Assembly: GCF_000374805.1 (NCBI RefSeq)
Contig: NZ_KB895336.1
Coordinates: forward strand, 186,001-250,000
Source: Chitiniphilus shinanonensis DSM 23277
GTDB taxonomy: Bacteria; Pseudomonadota; Gammaproteobacteria; Burkholderiales; Chitinibacteraceae
DNA length: 64,000 nucleotides
Direction: 5' to 3'
Position numbers and translations under genes: made by a program. Shown piece after piece: positions 52,605 through 62,517 of the stretch; positions within the stretch are counted from its first letter, which is position 1; each line of letters starts with the position of its first letter. The notes beneath the pieces are model-generated. The model saw only the letters and a program-made list of their open reading frames with translations. It did no database searches and was not told where the DNA came from.

Positions 52605-52638
52605 AACGGCGCAAGTGGGAGATCCCCCTTGCGCCGTT
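52605..52638 (+). promoter_or_regulatory. Stable hairpin before plsX
   Basis: AACGGCGCAAGTGGGA faces TCCCCCTTGCGCCGTT with a very short loop. There is no following T run, so it is more likely an mRNA-processing or attenuation element than a simple terminator. It ends 30 bp before the plsX ATG. Confidence 0.6.
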
Positions 52639-52667
52639 CGCCATTCTGGACAATACCCAGGAAACTC

Positions 52668-53705
52668 ATGGATATCACCGTAGCAGTGGACGCCATGGGC
52701 GGTGACCACGGCACCCATGTCACCGTCCCCGCAGTGCTGCGCTTTCTGGACGATCACCCCGAAGTCGACGTGGTGCTGGTCGGCCTGCCGGACGCCATCG
52801 AGGCCGAGTTGAAGGCCCGCCGTCGCCAGGTGGGTCCGCGCCTGCGCATCCACGCCGCCTCCGAGGTGGTCAGCATGGACGAGGCGCCGCAGTCGGCGCT
52901 GAAGAACAAGAAAGATTCGTCGATGCGCGTGGCGATCAACCTGGTCAAGAACGGCGAAGCCCATGCCTGCGTGTCCGCCGGCAATACCGGCGCGCTGATG
53001 GCCACCGCGCGCTTCGTGCTCAAGACCATCCGCGGCATCGAGCGCCCGGCCATCGCCAAGATGCTGCCGACGCGCGCCGGCGGCGAGACCTGCGTGCTCG
53101 ACCTGGGCGCCAACGTCGATTGCACGCCGGAGCACCTGCTGCAATTCGCCATCATGGGTTCGGCGCTGTATTCGGCGGTGAAGCAGAAGCCGCAGCCCAG
53201 CGTCGGTCTGCTGAACGTCGGCGAAGAGGAAATGAAGGGCAACGGCCTGGTGAAGGAATCGGCCGAATTGCTGCGCGCCAGCCAACTCAATTTCGTCGGC
53301 AACGTCGAGGGCGACGACCTGTTCAGCGGCGCAGTGGACGTGGTGGCCTGCGACGGCTTTTCCGGCAACGTGGCGCTGAAGTCGTCCGAAGGGCTGGCCA
53401 AGATGCTGTCGGACTTCCTGCGCGAGGAATTCGTGCGCAACTGGTGGACCAAGCTGATCGCCGGTCTGGCCTACCCGGTGCTGCGCCGCTTCAAGAAGCG
53501 GGTCGATCCGCGGCGGTACAATGGCGCATCGCTTCTGGGGCTGAACGGTATCGTGGTAAAAAGCCACGGCGGCGCCGACCGCATGGCGTTCTACTGGGCG
53601 CTCAAGCAGGCCGAGCAGGAAGCGCGTGCCGGCGTGGCCCAGCGCATCGCCGATCAGGTGCAGCAGCAGCTCGCCGTGGCGGGAAGCCCGGCCTCCGCCG
53701 GCTGA
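52668..53705 (+). CDS. plsX: Phosphate acyltransferase PlsX
   Basis: This 345-residue enzyme converts acyl-ACP to acyl-phosphate for phospholipid synthesis. Conserved: [11 protein letters not shown] at the start, [79 protein letters not shown] and KSHGGAD. It has full length and is followed 38 bp later by fabH. Confidence 0.96.
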   Translation: MDITVAVDAMGGDHGTHVTVPAVLRFLDDHPEVDVVLVGLPDAIEAELKARRRQVGPRLRIHAASEVVSMDEAPQSALKNKKDSSMRVAINLVKNGEAHACVSAGNTGALMATARFVLKTIRGIERPAIAKMLPTRAGGETCVLDLGANVDCTPEHLLQFAIMGSALYSAVKQKPQPSVGLLNVGEEEMKGNGLVKESAELLRASQLNFVGNVEGDDLFSGAVDVVACDGFSGNVALKSSEGLAKMLSDFLREEFVRNWWTKLIAGLAYPVLRRFKKRVDPRRYNGASLLGLNGIVVKSHGGADRMAFYWALKQAEQEARAGVAQRIADQVQQQLAVAGSPASAG

Positions 53706-53743
53706 GCCGGTCCGCCCCCACCTATCTCTCAAGAGAGGCAGTC

Positions 53744-54700
<957 letters not shown>

Positions 54701-54828
54701 TGACCCGATACGGCGCAGCAATGCGCCGTTTGCATTTTCAAACGCCCGTTTCAGTCTGGGGCGGCGGCGCGGCCGCCGAATGATCGACCGGCCCGCCGGC
54801 GAACCCCGCATTGTCGATAGGAGTTTTC

Positions 54829-55755
54829 ATGTCTCTCGCATTCGTCTTTCCCGGCCAGGGTTCGCAGTCGGTCGGCATGCTTGCCGGCTTTGCCGACGCC
54901 GCGGTGGTCAAGGCCACCTTCGACGAGGCCTCGGCCGCGCTGAACCAGGATCTGTGGCAACTGGTGACCGAAGGCCCGGCCGAAGCGCTCAACGCCACCG
55001 TCAACACCCAGCCGGCCATGCTGGCCGCCGGGGTGGCGGTGTGGCGCGCCTGGCTCGCCGCCGGTGGCGCCAAGCCGGCGCTGCTGGCCGGACACAGCCT
55101 GGGCGAATACAGCGCGCTGGTCGCGGCCGAAGTGCTCGGTTTCGCCGACGCCGTGCAACTGGTGCGTCTGCGCGCCGAGGCGATGCAGAGCGCCGTGCCG
55201 GAAGGCGAGGGCGCAATGGCCGCCGTGCTGGGCCTGTCCGATGCCGACGTGGTCGCCGCCTGTGCCGAAGCGGCACAGGGCGACGTGGTGCAGGCGGTGA
55301 ACTTCAATTCGCCGGGCCAGATCGTCATCGCCGGTGCCAAGGCTGCGGTCGAGCGCGCCTGCGAGGCGGCCAAGGCGCGCGGCGCCAAGCGCGCGCTGCT
55401 GTTGCCGGTATCGGTGCCGTCGCACTGCGACCTGATGCGCCCGGCCGCCGATGCGCTGCTCGCCCGGCTGGATCAGATCACGCTGAACGCGCCCAACATC
55501 CCGGTGCTGCACAACGCCGACGTCGCCAGCTACCAGGATCCGGCACAGATCAAGGACGCGCTGGCGCGCCAGCTCTACCAGCCGGTGCGCTGGGTGGAGA
55601 CGGTGCAGGCGATGGCCGCCCAGGGCGCGACGGTGTTCGCCGAATGCGGCCCCGGCAAGGTGCTGGTGGGCCTGGACAAGCGCATCGCCAGCGATGCGCA
55701 GCACGTGGCGCTGACCGATGCCGCCGCGTTCGATGCGCTGAAGGCGCTGCTGTAA
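54829..55755 (+). CDS. fabD: Malonyl CoA-ACP transacylase
   Basis: This 308-residue enzyme loads malonate onto ACP. FVFPGQGSQSVGM, the serine elbow GHSLGEYSALVAAEVL, Arg in LVRLRAEAMQ, PVSVPSHC (catalytic His), and FAECGPGKVL are present. ATAGGAGTTTTC precedes the ATG. A GGCGCAGCAATGCGCC hairpin (about 54711-54726) lies between fabH and fabD. Confidence 0.96.
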   Translation: MSLAFVFPGQGSQSVGMLAGFADAAVVKATFDEASAALNQDLWQLVTEGPAEALNATVNTQPAMLAAGVAVWRAWLAAGGAKPALLAGHSLGEYSALVAAEVLGFADAVQLVRLRAEAMQSAVPEGEGAMAAVLGLSDADVVAACAEAAQGDVVQAVNFNSPGQIVIAGAKAAVERACEAAKARGAKRALLLPVSVPSHCDLMRPAADALLARLDQITLNAPNIPVLHNADVASYQDPAQIKDALARQLYQPVRWVETVQAMAAQGATVFAECGPGKVLVGLDKRIASDAQHVALTDAAAFDALKALL

Positions 55756-55812
55756 CCAACCAGGCCGTGGGGCAGGCATCCCGCGGCCATCTCGACTGGA
55801 AGAGGAACGACG

Positions 55813-56556
55813 ATGAGTCTTGAAGGAAAGGTGGCGCTGGTGACCGGCGCTTCTCGGGGGATCGGTCAGGCGATCGCGCTGGAGCTGGCCGCGCAGGGCG
55901 CGACCGTGATCGGCACCGCCACCAGCGAAGCCGGCGCGCAGGCGATCTCGGCTTACCTGGCCGCAGCCGGTGGCAAGGGCGCCGGCCTGCCGCTGAACGT
56001 GACCGACGAGGGCGCCTGCGAGGCGATCATCGCCGATATCGAGAAGGCGCACGGCCCGATCGCCATCCTGGTCAACAACGCTGGCATCACCCGCGACAAC
56101 CTGCTGATGCGGATGAAGGACGAGGAATGGGACGCCATCATGGACACCAATCTGCGTCCGGTCTACAAACTCTCCAAGGCGGTGTTGCGTGGCATGATGA
56201 AAGCCCGCTGGGGTCGTATCATCAACATCGCGTCGGTGGTCGGTGCCACCGGCAATCCGGGACAGACCAACTATTCGGCAGCCAAGGCGGCACTGTTTGG
56301 CTTTACCAAATCGCTGGCCCGCGAAATCGGCAGCCGCGGCGTGACCGTCAACGCGGTGGCACCGGGTTTCATCGATACCGACATGACCCGGGGCCTGCCC
56401 GAGGAGCAGAAGGCCGCGCTGGTGCAGAACATCGCGCTGGGGCGCCTGGGCGAGCCCAAGGAAATCGCCGATGCCGTGGGTTTCCTGGCTTCGGACCGCG
56501 CCGCCTACATCACGGGGCAGACCCTGCACGTGAATGGCGGCATGTATATGAATTGA
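55813..56556 (+). CDS. fabG: 3-oxoacyl-ACP reductase
   Basis: This 247-residue SDR enzyme has the NADPH motif GASRGIG, NNAGITRDNLLMRM, catalytic Ser (NIASVVGATGN), Y-x3-K (YSAAKAA) and the C-terminal ITGQTLHVNGGMYMN. It reduces beta-ketoacyl-ACP in elongation. It follows fabD by 57 bp. Confidence 0.97.
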   Translation: MSLEGKVALVTGASRGIGQAIALELAAQGATVIGTATSEAGAQAISAYLAAAGGKGAGLPLNVTDEGACEAIIADIEKAHGPIAILVNNAGITRDNLLMRMKDEEWDAIMDTNLRPVYKLSKAVLRGMMKARWGRIINIASVVGATGNPGQTNYSAAKAALFGFTKSLAREIGSRGVTVNAVAPGFIDTDMTRGLPEEQKAALVQNIALGRLGEPKEIADAVGFLASDRAAYITGQTLHVNGGMYMN

Positions 56557-56638
56557 TGTGACATTGGCGCCGGACGTGATCGGCGCCTGCTGTGAAACCG
56601 ACCGCGTTGCGCAGGATCAGACGAACGGTGGGCCCGAC

Positions 56639-56666
56639 TTGGCGACCCGCTTTTTTTTGGTACAAT
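56639..56666 (+). promoter_or_regulatory. Sigma-70 promoter for acpP
   Basis: TTGGCG (56639-56644), a 16-bp spacer ending in a T tract, and TACAAT (56661-56666) lie 46 bp before the acpP start. An additional promoter for the abundant ACP is common in fab clusters. Confidence 0.7.
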
Positions 56667-56712
56667 GCCGACGCTTTTTTCTGAATACATCCAAAAGGCT
56701 TGGGTTACATCC

Positions 56713-56952
56713 ATGGAAAACATCGAACAGCGCGTGAAGAAAATCGTTGCCGAGCAGCTTGGCGTGCCGGAAACCGACGTCAAGAACGAGTCGTCCTTCG
56801 TGAACGACCTCGGTGCGGATTCTCTCGACACCGTTGAACTCGTGATGGCCCTCGAAGAAGAATTCGAGTGCGAGATTCCGGACGAAGAAGCCGAAAAGAT
56901 CACTACTGTCCAGCAAGCGATCGACTACGTCAGCGCTCACCTGAACAAGTAA
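56713..56952 (+). CDS. acpP: Acyl carrier protein
   Basis: This 79-residue acidic protein carries the phosphopantetheine serine in [19 protein letters not shown]. Residues match classic AcpP throughout ([34 protein letters not shown]). It starts at ATG 56713 within ACATCCATGG. The 205 bp to fabF include a possible GC-rich hairpin but no gene. Confidence 0.97.
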   Translation: MENIEQRVKKIVAEQLGVPETDVKNESSFVNDLGADSLDTVELVMALEEEFECEIPDEEAEKITTVQQAIDYVSAHLNK

Positions 56953-57157
56953 TTCTTCCGCGCTATCGCCTGCCGCCCCGTCGTGGGCGGCCCGGAGCGG
57001 CTACGGTGCGCTCGTTGGGATTGTTGGGCTGTCGGGGGCTGGTCCCCTATGCTCGCGCGTGCGCGAGGCCCGATTCCCGATGAGCCCCGTGGGCCGCTCT
57101 TCTTCCATCTGGCTTCAACGCCGCTTCCGCCACGGAACCGGCACCTAGGAGACCCCC

Positions 57158-58399
57158 ATGTCCAGACGCAGAGTCGTCGTCACCGGCCTGGGCCATGTAG
57201 CGCCCATCGGCAACGATGTGGCGACCGGCTGGGCCAACCTGCTGGCCGGCAAGTCGGGCATCGACCGCATCACGCGCTTCGATGCCTCCGACCTGGCTTG
57301 CCAGATCGCAGGTGAAGTCCGCGATTTCGACATCACCCAATACATCTCGGCCAAGGAAGCGCGCCGGATGGACCTGTTCATCCATTTCGGCGTCGCCGCG
57401 GGCCTGCAGGCCATCGCCGATGCCGGCCTGGACGACGTGGCCAACCTGGACAAGACCCGCGTCGGCGTCAACATCGGCTCCGGCATCGGCGGCCTGCCGC
57501 TGATCGAGGAAACCGACGGCGACCTGCGCGCCGGCGGCCCGCGCAAGATCGGTCCGTTCTTCATCCCCGGTTCGCTGATCAACCTGATCTCCGGCCACGT
57601 GTCGATCCTCAAGGGCTACCAGGGTCCCACCTACGGCATCGTGTCCGCCTGCACCACCGGTGCGCACAGCATCGGCGACGCCAGCCGCATCATCCAGTAC
57701 GGCGATGCCGACGTGATGGTCGCCGGCGGTGCCGAGGGCGCGATCTCGCGCCTGGGCATCGGTGGTTTCGCCGCGATGAAGGCGCTGTCCACCCGTAACG
57801 ACGACCCGGCCACCGCCAGTCGTCCGTGGGACAAGGGCCGCGACGGCTTCGTGATGGGCGAGGGCGCCGGCGTGGTGGTGCTGGAGGAATACGAGCACGC
57901 CAAGGCGCGTGGCGCACGTATCTATGCCGAGTTGATCGGTTTCGGCATGAGCTCGGATGCCCACCACATCACCGCGCCCAACGCCGAAGGCCCGGCGCGC
58001 GGCGTGGTCAATGCGCTGCGCGACGCCGGCATCAACGCCGACGAAGTCGACTACGTGAACGCCCACGGCACGTCCACCCCGCTGGGTGACGCCAACGAGA
58101 CCAACGCACTGAAGATCGCGTTCGGCGATCACGCCCGCAAGCTGGTGGTGAACTCCACCAAGTCGATGACCGGGCACCTGCTCGGTGGTGCCGGTGGCGT
58201 CGAGGCGGTGTATTCGATCCTGGCGCTGCATCACCAGATCTCGCCTCCCACCATCAACCTGTTCGAACAGGACGTGGAAGGCGGTTGCGATCTGGATTAC
58301 GTGGCCAACACGGCCCGCGAGATGCCGATCCGGGTGGCGATCTCCAACTCGTTCGGCTTTGGCGGCACCAACGGCACGCTGGTCTTCAAGCGCGCCTGA
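57158..58399 (+). CDS. fabF: Beta-ketoacyl-ACP synthase II
   Basis: This 413-residue elongating synthase has nucleophile Cys in [11 protein letters not shown], His in [12 protein letters not shown], and His in [40 protein letters not shown] is typical. CTAGGAGACCCCC precedes the ATG. It is last gene of the fatty-acid cluster, followed by a strong terminator. Confidence 0.97.
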   Translation: MSRRRVVVTGLGHVAPIGNDVATGWANLLAGKSGIDRITRFDASDLACQIAGEVRDFDITQYISAKEARRMDLFIHFGVAAGLQAIADAGLDDVANLDKTRVGVNIGSGIGGLPLIEETDGDLRAGGPRKIGPFFIPGSLINLISGHVSILKGYQGPTYGIVSACTTGAHSIGDASRIIQYGDADVMVAGGAEGAISRLGIGGFAAMKALSTRNDDPATASRPWDKGRDGFVMGEGAGVVVLEEYEHAKARGARIYAELIGFGMSSDAHHITAPNAEGPARGVVNALRDAGINADEVDYVNAHGTSTPLGDANETNALKIAFGDHARKLVVNSTKSMTGHLLGGAGGVEAVYSILALHHQISPPTINLFEQDVEGGCDLDYVANTAREMPIRVAISNSFGFGGTNGTLVFKRA

Positions 58400-58413
58400 T
58401 CCGTCATCCGCCC

Positions 58414-58450
58414 CAACAAAAAACCCGCGGCCAGCCGCGGGTTTTTTGTT
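58414..58450. terminator. Bidirectional terminator, fabF/repeat protein
   Basis: AACAAAAAACCCGCGG-CCAG-CCGCGGGTTTTTTGTT is a perfect stem with A and T tracts on both sides, between convergent genes. Confidence 0.95.
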
Positions 58451-58463
58451 GCTCGTGTGCCGA

Positions 58464-59039
58464 TCAGGCAAGGGCGGGCTTGGTGGCCAGCGTGCCCTGG
58501 TTGCCTTCGGCCAGAACCGGCTTGGTAGCCAGCGTGCCCTGGTTGCCTTCGGCCAGAACCGGCTTGGTAGCCAGCGTGCCTTGGTTACCTTCGGCCAGGA
58601 CCGGCTTGGTGGCGAGGGTGCCTTGGTTGCCTTCGGCGAGGACCGGCTTGGTGGCGAGGGTGCCTTGGTTGCCTTCGGCCAGGACCGGCTGGGTAGCCAG
58701 GGTGCCTTGGTTACCTTCGGCCAGGACCGGCTGGGTAGCCAGCGTGCCTTGGTTACCTTCAGCCAGAACCGGCTGGGTAGCCAGGGTGCCTTGGTTGCCT
58801 TCGGCGAGGACCGGCTTGGTGGCGAGGGTGCCTTGGTTGCCTTCGGCCAGGACCGGCTGGGTAGCCAGGGTGCCCTGGTTGCCTTCGGTCAGCTTGAACT
58901 GTACGGCCACGGCGCCTTGGCCGGCTTCGGCCAGGACGGGCTGGGTGGCGGTTTCGCTTTGTGCGCCATCCGCTGCGAACGCGCCCAGGGTAAGGGTGGC
59001 GCCGGCGATCAGGGCGGAGATCTTGGTGAGCTTGGTCAT
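58464..59039 (-). CDS. Exported protein made of ten 14-residue repeats
   Basis: This 191-residue protein starts at ATG 59039 with MTKLTKISALIAGATLTLGAFAA as signal peptide, after a GGATTTGCAGAC leader. After a short unique part (SETATQPVLAEAGQGAVAVQFKLTE) come ten units of GNQGTLAT(Q/K)PVLAE, the last ending PALA. Gln/Lys at the variable position alternates in blocks. There is no Cys, Trp or membrane segment in the mature protein. No known family is recognised; a periplasmic or surface-exposed repetitive structural or adhesive role is conceivable. The gene is monocistronic. Confidence 0.85.
   Translation of the reverse strand: MTKLTKISALIAGATLTLGAFAADGAQSETATQPVLAEAGQGAVAVQFKLTEGNQGTLATQPVLAEGNQGTLATKPVLAEGNQGTLATQPVLAEGNQGTLATQPVLAEGNQGTLATQPVLAEGNQGTLATKPVLAEGNQGTLATKPVLAEGNQGTLATKPVLAEGNQGTLATKPVLAEGNQGTLATKPALA
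58467..58883. repeat. Ten tandem 42-bp coding repeats
   Basis: 42-bp units, each with CCTTGGTT(G/A)CCTTC on the plus strand, code the 14-residue repeats of the exported protein. Neighbouring units are nearly identical at DNA level, which suggests recent expansion or gene-conversion-like homogenisation. Confidence 0.92.
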
Positions 59040-59593
59040 GTCTGCAAATCCTCTTCGTGTATGTGTTTGAAGCGGACTTCGCGCTGAGGCTCTTGCTTTT
59101 GGCTCGATCGTCGCGTCGTCCTTGGCGCAATTAAAGTCCATGTCCGAATAGTTGTAAAGTTAAATGAACTGATTCGAACTAAGTGACTGACCTCAATGCG
59201 ACGGATTCTCGCTCAACGATTCTGATAAACATCAATAAAAACAAGTTGTTAGGATTTATCTGGAAGCCCGTCGTAAAAAATGCCATTCGTCGGGAGGGCT
59301 TCAGCGTCGCTCGCAGGAGGGAGAAAAGCCGGGGGAAAGGCAGGGTGGCGGGGGCGAGGAAGACCGGCAGACGCTGCAAAGTGACCGTGGCCGATGGCCG
59401 CCACGCGGTGAATGACCGGGCTGGCAGAACGATGGTTCCGATTCGGGGTGTGGCATTACTTGGCAATGCGGCGCCCTTGCGCTGGCTTCCAGATTTCTGC
59501 TTCCTGGCTCCGTGGATACGTTGTTTATGCAATAAAGTTGCATAAGAAAAAGGAAGCGAGAACAATGGCGCCTTTCCGTCGCCCCGCCGCCTC
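59040..59593. other. Divergent intergenic region, repeat protein / metal transporter
   Basis: About 550 bp with an AT-rich part (59140-59290) and promoters expected in both directions. A palindromic operator candidate lies at 59525. Open frames here are short, lack ribosome binding sites and match nothing, so no gene is called. Confidence 0.5.
59525..59545. promoter_or_regulatory. Candidate Zur-type operator
   Basis: TTATGCAA-TAAAG-TTGCATAA is a perfect 8-bp inverted repeat with a 5-bp spacer, about 50 bp before the first small ORF and 185 bp before the transporter ATPase gene. Its length and AT-rich arms resemble Fur-family (Zur) boxes, which would fit a zinc importer. The exact consensus was not checked. 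Confidence 0.55.
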
Positions 59594-59734
59594 ATGCCCC
59601 GCCTTCGCCTGTTCCCCGATCGAATCTTCCCATCGCTGCAATCCTTGCTGGCGCTGAGCGCGCCCGTCCGCGTGGCCTGCGTGCTGCCCGGCCTGCTCGC
59701 GCTGTGGCTGGCGGTATGGTGGGCGCTGGCATGA
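59594..59734 (+). CDS. Small membrane-type ORF (46 aa) coupled to the metal transporter
   Basis: MPRLRLFPDRIFPSLQSLLA begins a 46-residue frame ending in a hydrophobic helix (VACVLPGLLALWLAVWWALA). Its TGA overlaps the ATG of the ATPase gene (ATGA), which suggests coupling. No clear ribosome binding site is visible before the ATG. It may be a small membrane protein or a leader; the function is unknown. Confidence 0.4.
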   Translation: MPRLRLFPDRIFPSLQSLLALSAPVRVACVLPGLLALWLAVWWALA

Positions 59735-60477
59735 GCGAGGCGCTGGTTTCGCTGCACAACGTCACGTTGGCGTATCGCCGCCATCCGGCGGTGCATCACG
59801 TCTCCGGCACGCTGGCGCGGGGTTCGCTCACCGCGGTGGTGGGGCCGAATGGCGCGGGCAAGAGCACCTTGCTCAAGGGCATCCTCGGACAACTGCCGGC
59901 GCAGGAAGGAAAGGTGATGTTGCATCTGCCGGCATCGTGCATCGCCTACCTGCCGCAGCAATCGGCGCTGGAGCGGCAGTTCCCGATCACGGTGCTGGAT
60001 GCGGTACTGCTCGGTGCCTGGACCCGGCGCGGCCTGCTGGGCGGCATCGCCCACGGCGAGCGCGAGCGCGCGTTGACGGCGCTGGGCGAGGTCGGGCTGT
60101 CCGGCTTCGCGGCCCGGCCGGTGGGCACGTTGTCGGTGGGGCAGTTCCAACGGGTGCTGTTCGCCCGGCTGATGATGCAGGATGCCGAGCTGATCCTGCT
60201 CGACGAGCCGTTCAACGCCATCGACGCCCGGACCACGGCCGACCTGCTGGCGCTGGTACACCGCTGGCACGCCGCCGGGCGCACCGTACTGGCGGTGCTG
60301 CACGACCACCAGCAGGTGCGTGCGCATTTCCCCAGCACGCTGTTGCTGGCACGACGGCTGATCGCCTGGGGCGATTCCGCCGAAGTGCTCAGCGCGGCGC
60401 ACCTGCAGGCCGCGCAAGACATGATCGAGGCCTGGGACGACCACGCGCGGCCGTGCGCACCGGAGCTGGCGGCATGA
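59731..60477 (+). CDS. Zinc/manganese ABC transporter ATP-binding protein (AztA/ZnuC-like)
   Basis: This 248-residue ATPase has Walker A GPNGAGKST, Q-loop PQQSALERQF, a variant signature LSVGQFQRVLFARL, Walker B LILLDEPFNAIDARTTADLL and H-loop VLHDHQQVRAHFP. The LSVGQ signature and the EPFNAIDARTTADLLALV stretch are like AztA of AztABC-type zinc importers rather than classical ZnuC. It overlaps the permease gene by 4 bp. Confidence 0.9.
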   Translation: MSEALVSLHNVTLAYRRHPAVHHVSGTLARGSLTAVVGPNGAGKSTLLKGILGQLPAQEGKVMLHLPASCIAYLPQQSALERQFPITVLDAVLLGAWTRRGLLGGIAHGERERALTALGEVGLSGFAARPVGTLSVGQFQRVLFARLMMQDAELILLDEPFNAIDARTTADLLALVHRWHAAGRTVLAVLHDHQQVRAHFPSTLLLARRLIAWGDSAEVLSAAHLQAAQDMIEAWDDHARPCAPELAA

Positions 60478-61343
60478 CGGTCTACCAGGCGTTGTTCGAA
60501 CCGTTCCAGGAGTTCGCCTTCATGCGGCGGGCGCTGGTGGCGTCGCTGGCGCTGGCACTGGGCGGCGCGCCGCTGGGCGTGCTGCTCACGCTGCGCCGCA
60601 TGAGCCTGATCGGCGATGCCATGAGCCATGCGGTGCTGCCCGGCGTGGCGGTCGCGTTCATCTACTTCGGCCTGTCGTTGCCGGCGCTCAGCCTGGGTGG
60701 GTTCGCCGCCGGCGTGGCGGTGGTGCTGCTGGCGGGGCTGGTGGCGCGTCATACCGAACTGCGCGAGGACGCCAGCCTGACCGCCGCCTACCTGCTGGCG
60801 CTGGCGCTGGGCGTGTTGCTGATCTCGCGCAGCGGCAGCCAGCTTGATCTGTTGCACATCCTGTTCGGCAACGTGCTGGGCGTGAACGCGCCGGGACTGC
60901 TGCTGGTCGCCGGCATCGCCAGTGTCACCTTGCTGCTGGGTGCGCTGCTGTACCGCGGACTGCTGCTGGAGATCTTCGACCCGGATTTCCTCGGCGCGGT
61001 CGGTGGGCGCCGCGGCGTCTACCAGCAGGGGTTTCTGCTGCTGGTGGTGCTCAATCTGGTCGGCGCCTTCCAGACACTGGGGACGCTGATGGCGGTGGGC
61101 ATCATGATGCTGCCCGCCGTGTCGGCGCGGCTGTGGCACGACACCCTGCCGGCGCAACTGCTCAACAGCGCGTGTCAGGCGGTGCTGGCCGGTGTCGGCG
61201 GCCTGCTGTGGTCGTTCCATGCCGATCTGCCGTCCGGCCCCGCCATCATCCTGTGCGCCGGTGCGCTGTACCTGTTGTCGCTGACGGTGGCGCCGCGCGG
61301 CTGGCTGCCGCGCCTGTGGCGTCGACCGCATCTGCGGGGCTGA
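60474..61343 (+). CDS. Zinc/manganese ABC transporter permease (AztB/ZnuB-like)
   Basis: This 289-residue ABC-3 family permease has about eight membrane helices. FEPFQEFAFMRRALVASLALALGGAPLGVLL, RRMSLIGDAMSHAVLPGVAVAF (the coupling-helix region typical of ZnuB/MntB) and GTLMAVGIMMLPAVSARLW are conserved. The opening motif again resembles AztB. It is second of the three-gene transporter operon. Confidence 0.92.
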   Translation: MTVYQALFEPFQEFAFMRRALVASLALALGGAPLGVLLTLRRMSLIGDAMSHAVLPGVAVAFIYFGLSLPALSLGGFAAGVAVVLLAGLVARHTELREDASLTAAYLLALALGVLLISRSGSQLDLLHILFGNVLGVNAPGLLLVAGIASVTLLLGALLYRGLLLEIFDPDFLGAVGGRRGVYQQGFLLLVVLNLVGAFQTLGTLMAVGIMMLPAVSARLWHDTLPAQLLNSACQAVLAGVGGLLWSFHADLPSGPAIILCAGALYLLSLTVAPRGWLPRLWRRPHLRG

Positions 61344-61366
61344 TTTTTCCAAGCGAGGAGTGATCC

Positions 61367-62290
61367 ATGAAAACCATGCAACGCCTGTTCGGCGCGCTGG
61401 CACTGTGCGCCGCCGCGGCCGTCGCGTCGGCAGCCGATCGGCTGCCGGTGGTGGCCAGCTTCAGCATCCTGGGCGACCTGGTGGCGCAGGTCGGCGGCGA
61501 GCGCGTCAGCGTCACCACCCTGGTCGGCCCGGACCAGGACGCGCACGTGTTCCAGCCGCGCCCGTCGGACGCGCGTACCGTGGCCGGCGCGCGGCTGCTG
61601 GTGGTCAACGGGCTGGGTTTCGAGGGCTGGCTCGACCGGCTGGCCGCGTCGTCCGGCTTCCGCGGCACGCAGGTGGTGCTCAGCCAGGGGATCAAGCCGC
61701 GCCGGATGGCCCACGACCACGATGACCACGCTGCGCATGATCACGATCACGACCATGGCGGTATCGACCCCCACGCCTGGCAGGACCCGCGCAACGTGGT
61801 GCTGTACGTGAACAATCTGGTGCGCGCGCTGAGTCAGGCCGATCCGGCCGGCGCCGCCGTCTACCGCCGCAATGGCGACCATTACGTGGCGCAGCTGCTG
61901 GAACTGGATCGCTGGGCCGCTGCGCAGTTCGCCAAGGTGCCGCAGCCGCGTCGCAAGGTGATCACCTCGCACGACGCGTTCGGCTACCTGGCGCAGCGCT
62001 ACGACATCCGCTTCCTGGCGCCGCAGGGTGTTTCGACCGAGGCCGAGCCCAGCGCGCGCGACGTGGCCGCGCTGATCCGGCAGATCAAGGCGGAGCGGAT
62101 CTCGGCGGTCTTCGTGGAGAACATGAGCAACCCGCGTACCTTGCAGTTGCTGGGCAGCGAGGCCGGCGTGAAGCCCGGCCCCCGGCTCTATGCCGACGCG
62201 CTGTCGGTCAGGTCGGGACCGGCGGGCAGTTACCTGGAGATGATGCGTTACAACGTGCGGACCATCGTCGCGGCGCTGGCGAAACCTTAG
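61367..62290 (+). CDS. Zinc/manganese ABC transporter substrate-binding protein
   Basis: This 307-residue periplasmic cluster A-I/ZnuA-type receptor has signal MKTMQRLFGALALCAAAAVASA. The metal ligands are His in DQDAHVFQPRP, His in DPHAWQDPRN, His in TSHDAFGYLA and Asp in YADALS. A His/Asp-rich loop (HDHDDHAAHDHDHDHGG, about residues 116-132) is typical of zinc-specific members. AAGCGAGGAGTGATCC precedes the ATG. A family-C element starts directly after its stop. Confidence 0.94.
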   Translation: MKTMQRLFGALALCAAAAVASAADRLPVVASFSILGDLVAQVGGERVSVTTLVGPDQDAHVFQPRPSDARTVAGARLLVVNGLGFEGWLDRLAASSGFRGTQVVLSQGIKPRRMAHDHDDHAAHDHDHDHGGIDPHAWQDPRNVVLYVNNLVRALSQADPAGAAVYRRNGDHYVAQLLELDRWAAAQFAKVPQPRRKVITSHDAFGYLAQRYDIRFLAPQGVSTEAEPSARDVAALIRQIKAERISAVFVENMSNPRTLQLLGSEAGVKPGPRLYADALSVRSGPAGSYLEMMRYNVRTIVAALAKP

Positions 62291-62417
62291 GAACGGCCGC
62301 CAAAACCCGCCGAAGCGGTTCTGGCAAGGAGCGCGACACCTGGACAGTACAAGGGGTACGGCAAGTGAGGCTCGGCGCCCGCGCACGACCCAGCCGGAAG
62401 GCTTTGTCAGCCGCTCC
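62291..62417. repeat. Family C inverted-repeat element, copy 4 (inverted orientation)
   Basis: In reverse complement it has the CGGTTCTGGCAAGGAGCGCGAC core, the GGTACGGCAAG block and ends AACGGCCGCCAAAACCC and GGCTTTGTCAGCCGCTCC. It begins at the base after the stop of the substrate-binding protein gene. The following 100 bp, to 62517, show only a GC-rich GGCCGGGTCGGCCGG-type sequence. Confidence 0.75.
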
Positions 62418-62517
62418 GAGTCGATCCGCCCTTCGGGGCACTGAAGCTCGCCCGGGGCGGTTCGAGCCGCCTCGGTGGCGAAGCCACCCGGCCCCGCGGC
62501 CGGGTCGGCCGGGTGGA

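Noticed and set aside
58467-58883. CRISPR-like array in the 42-bp repeats
   Set aside because: The repeats are in frame, contiguous, and code a regular 14-residue unit behind a signal peptide.
59183-59545. 120-codon frame before the metal-transporter genes
   Set aside because: No ribosome binding site, mixed composition, no motifs, and it overlaps the palindromic operator candidate.
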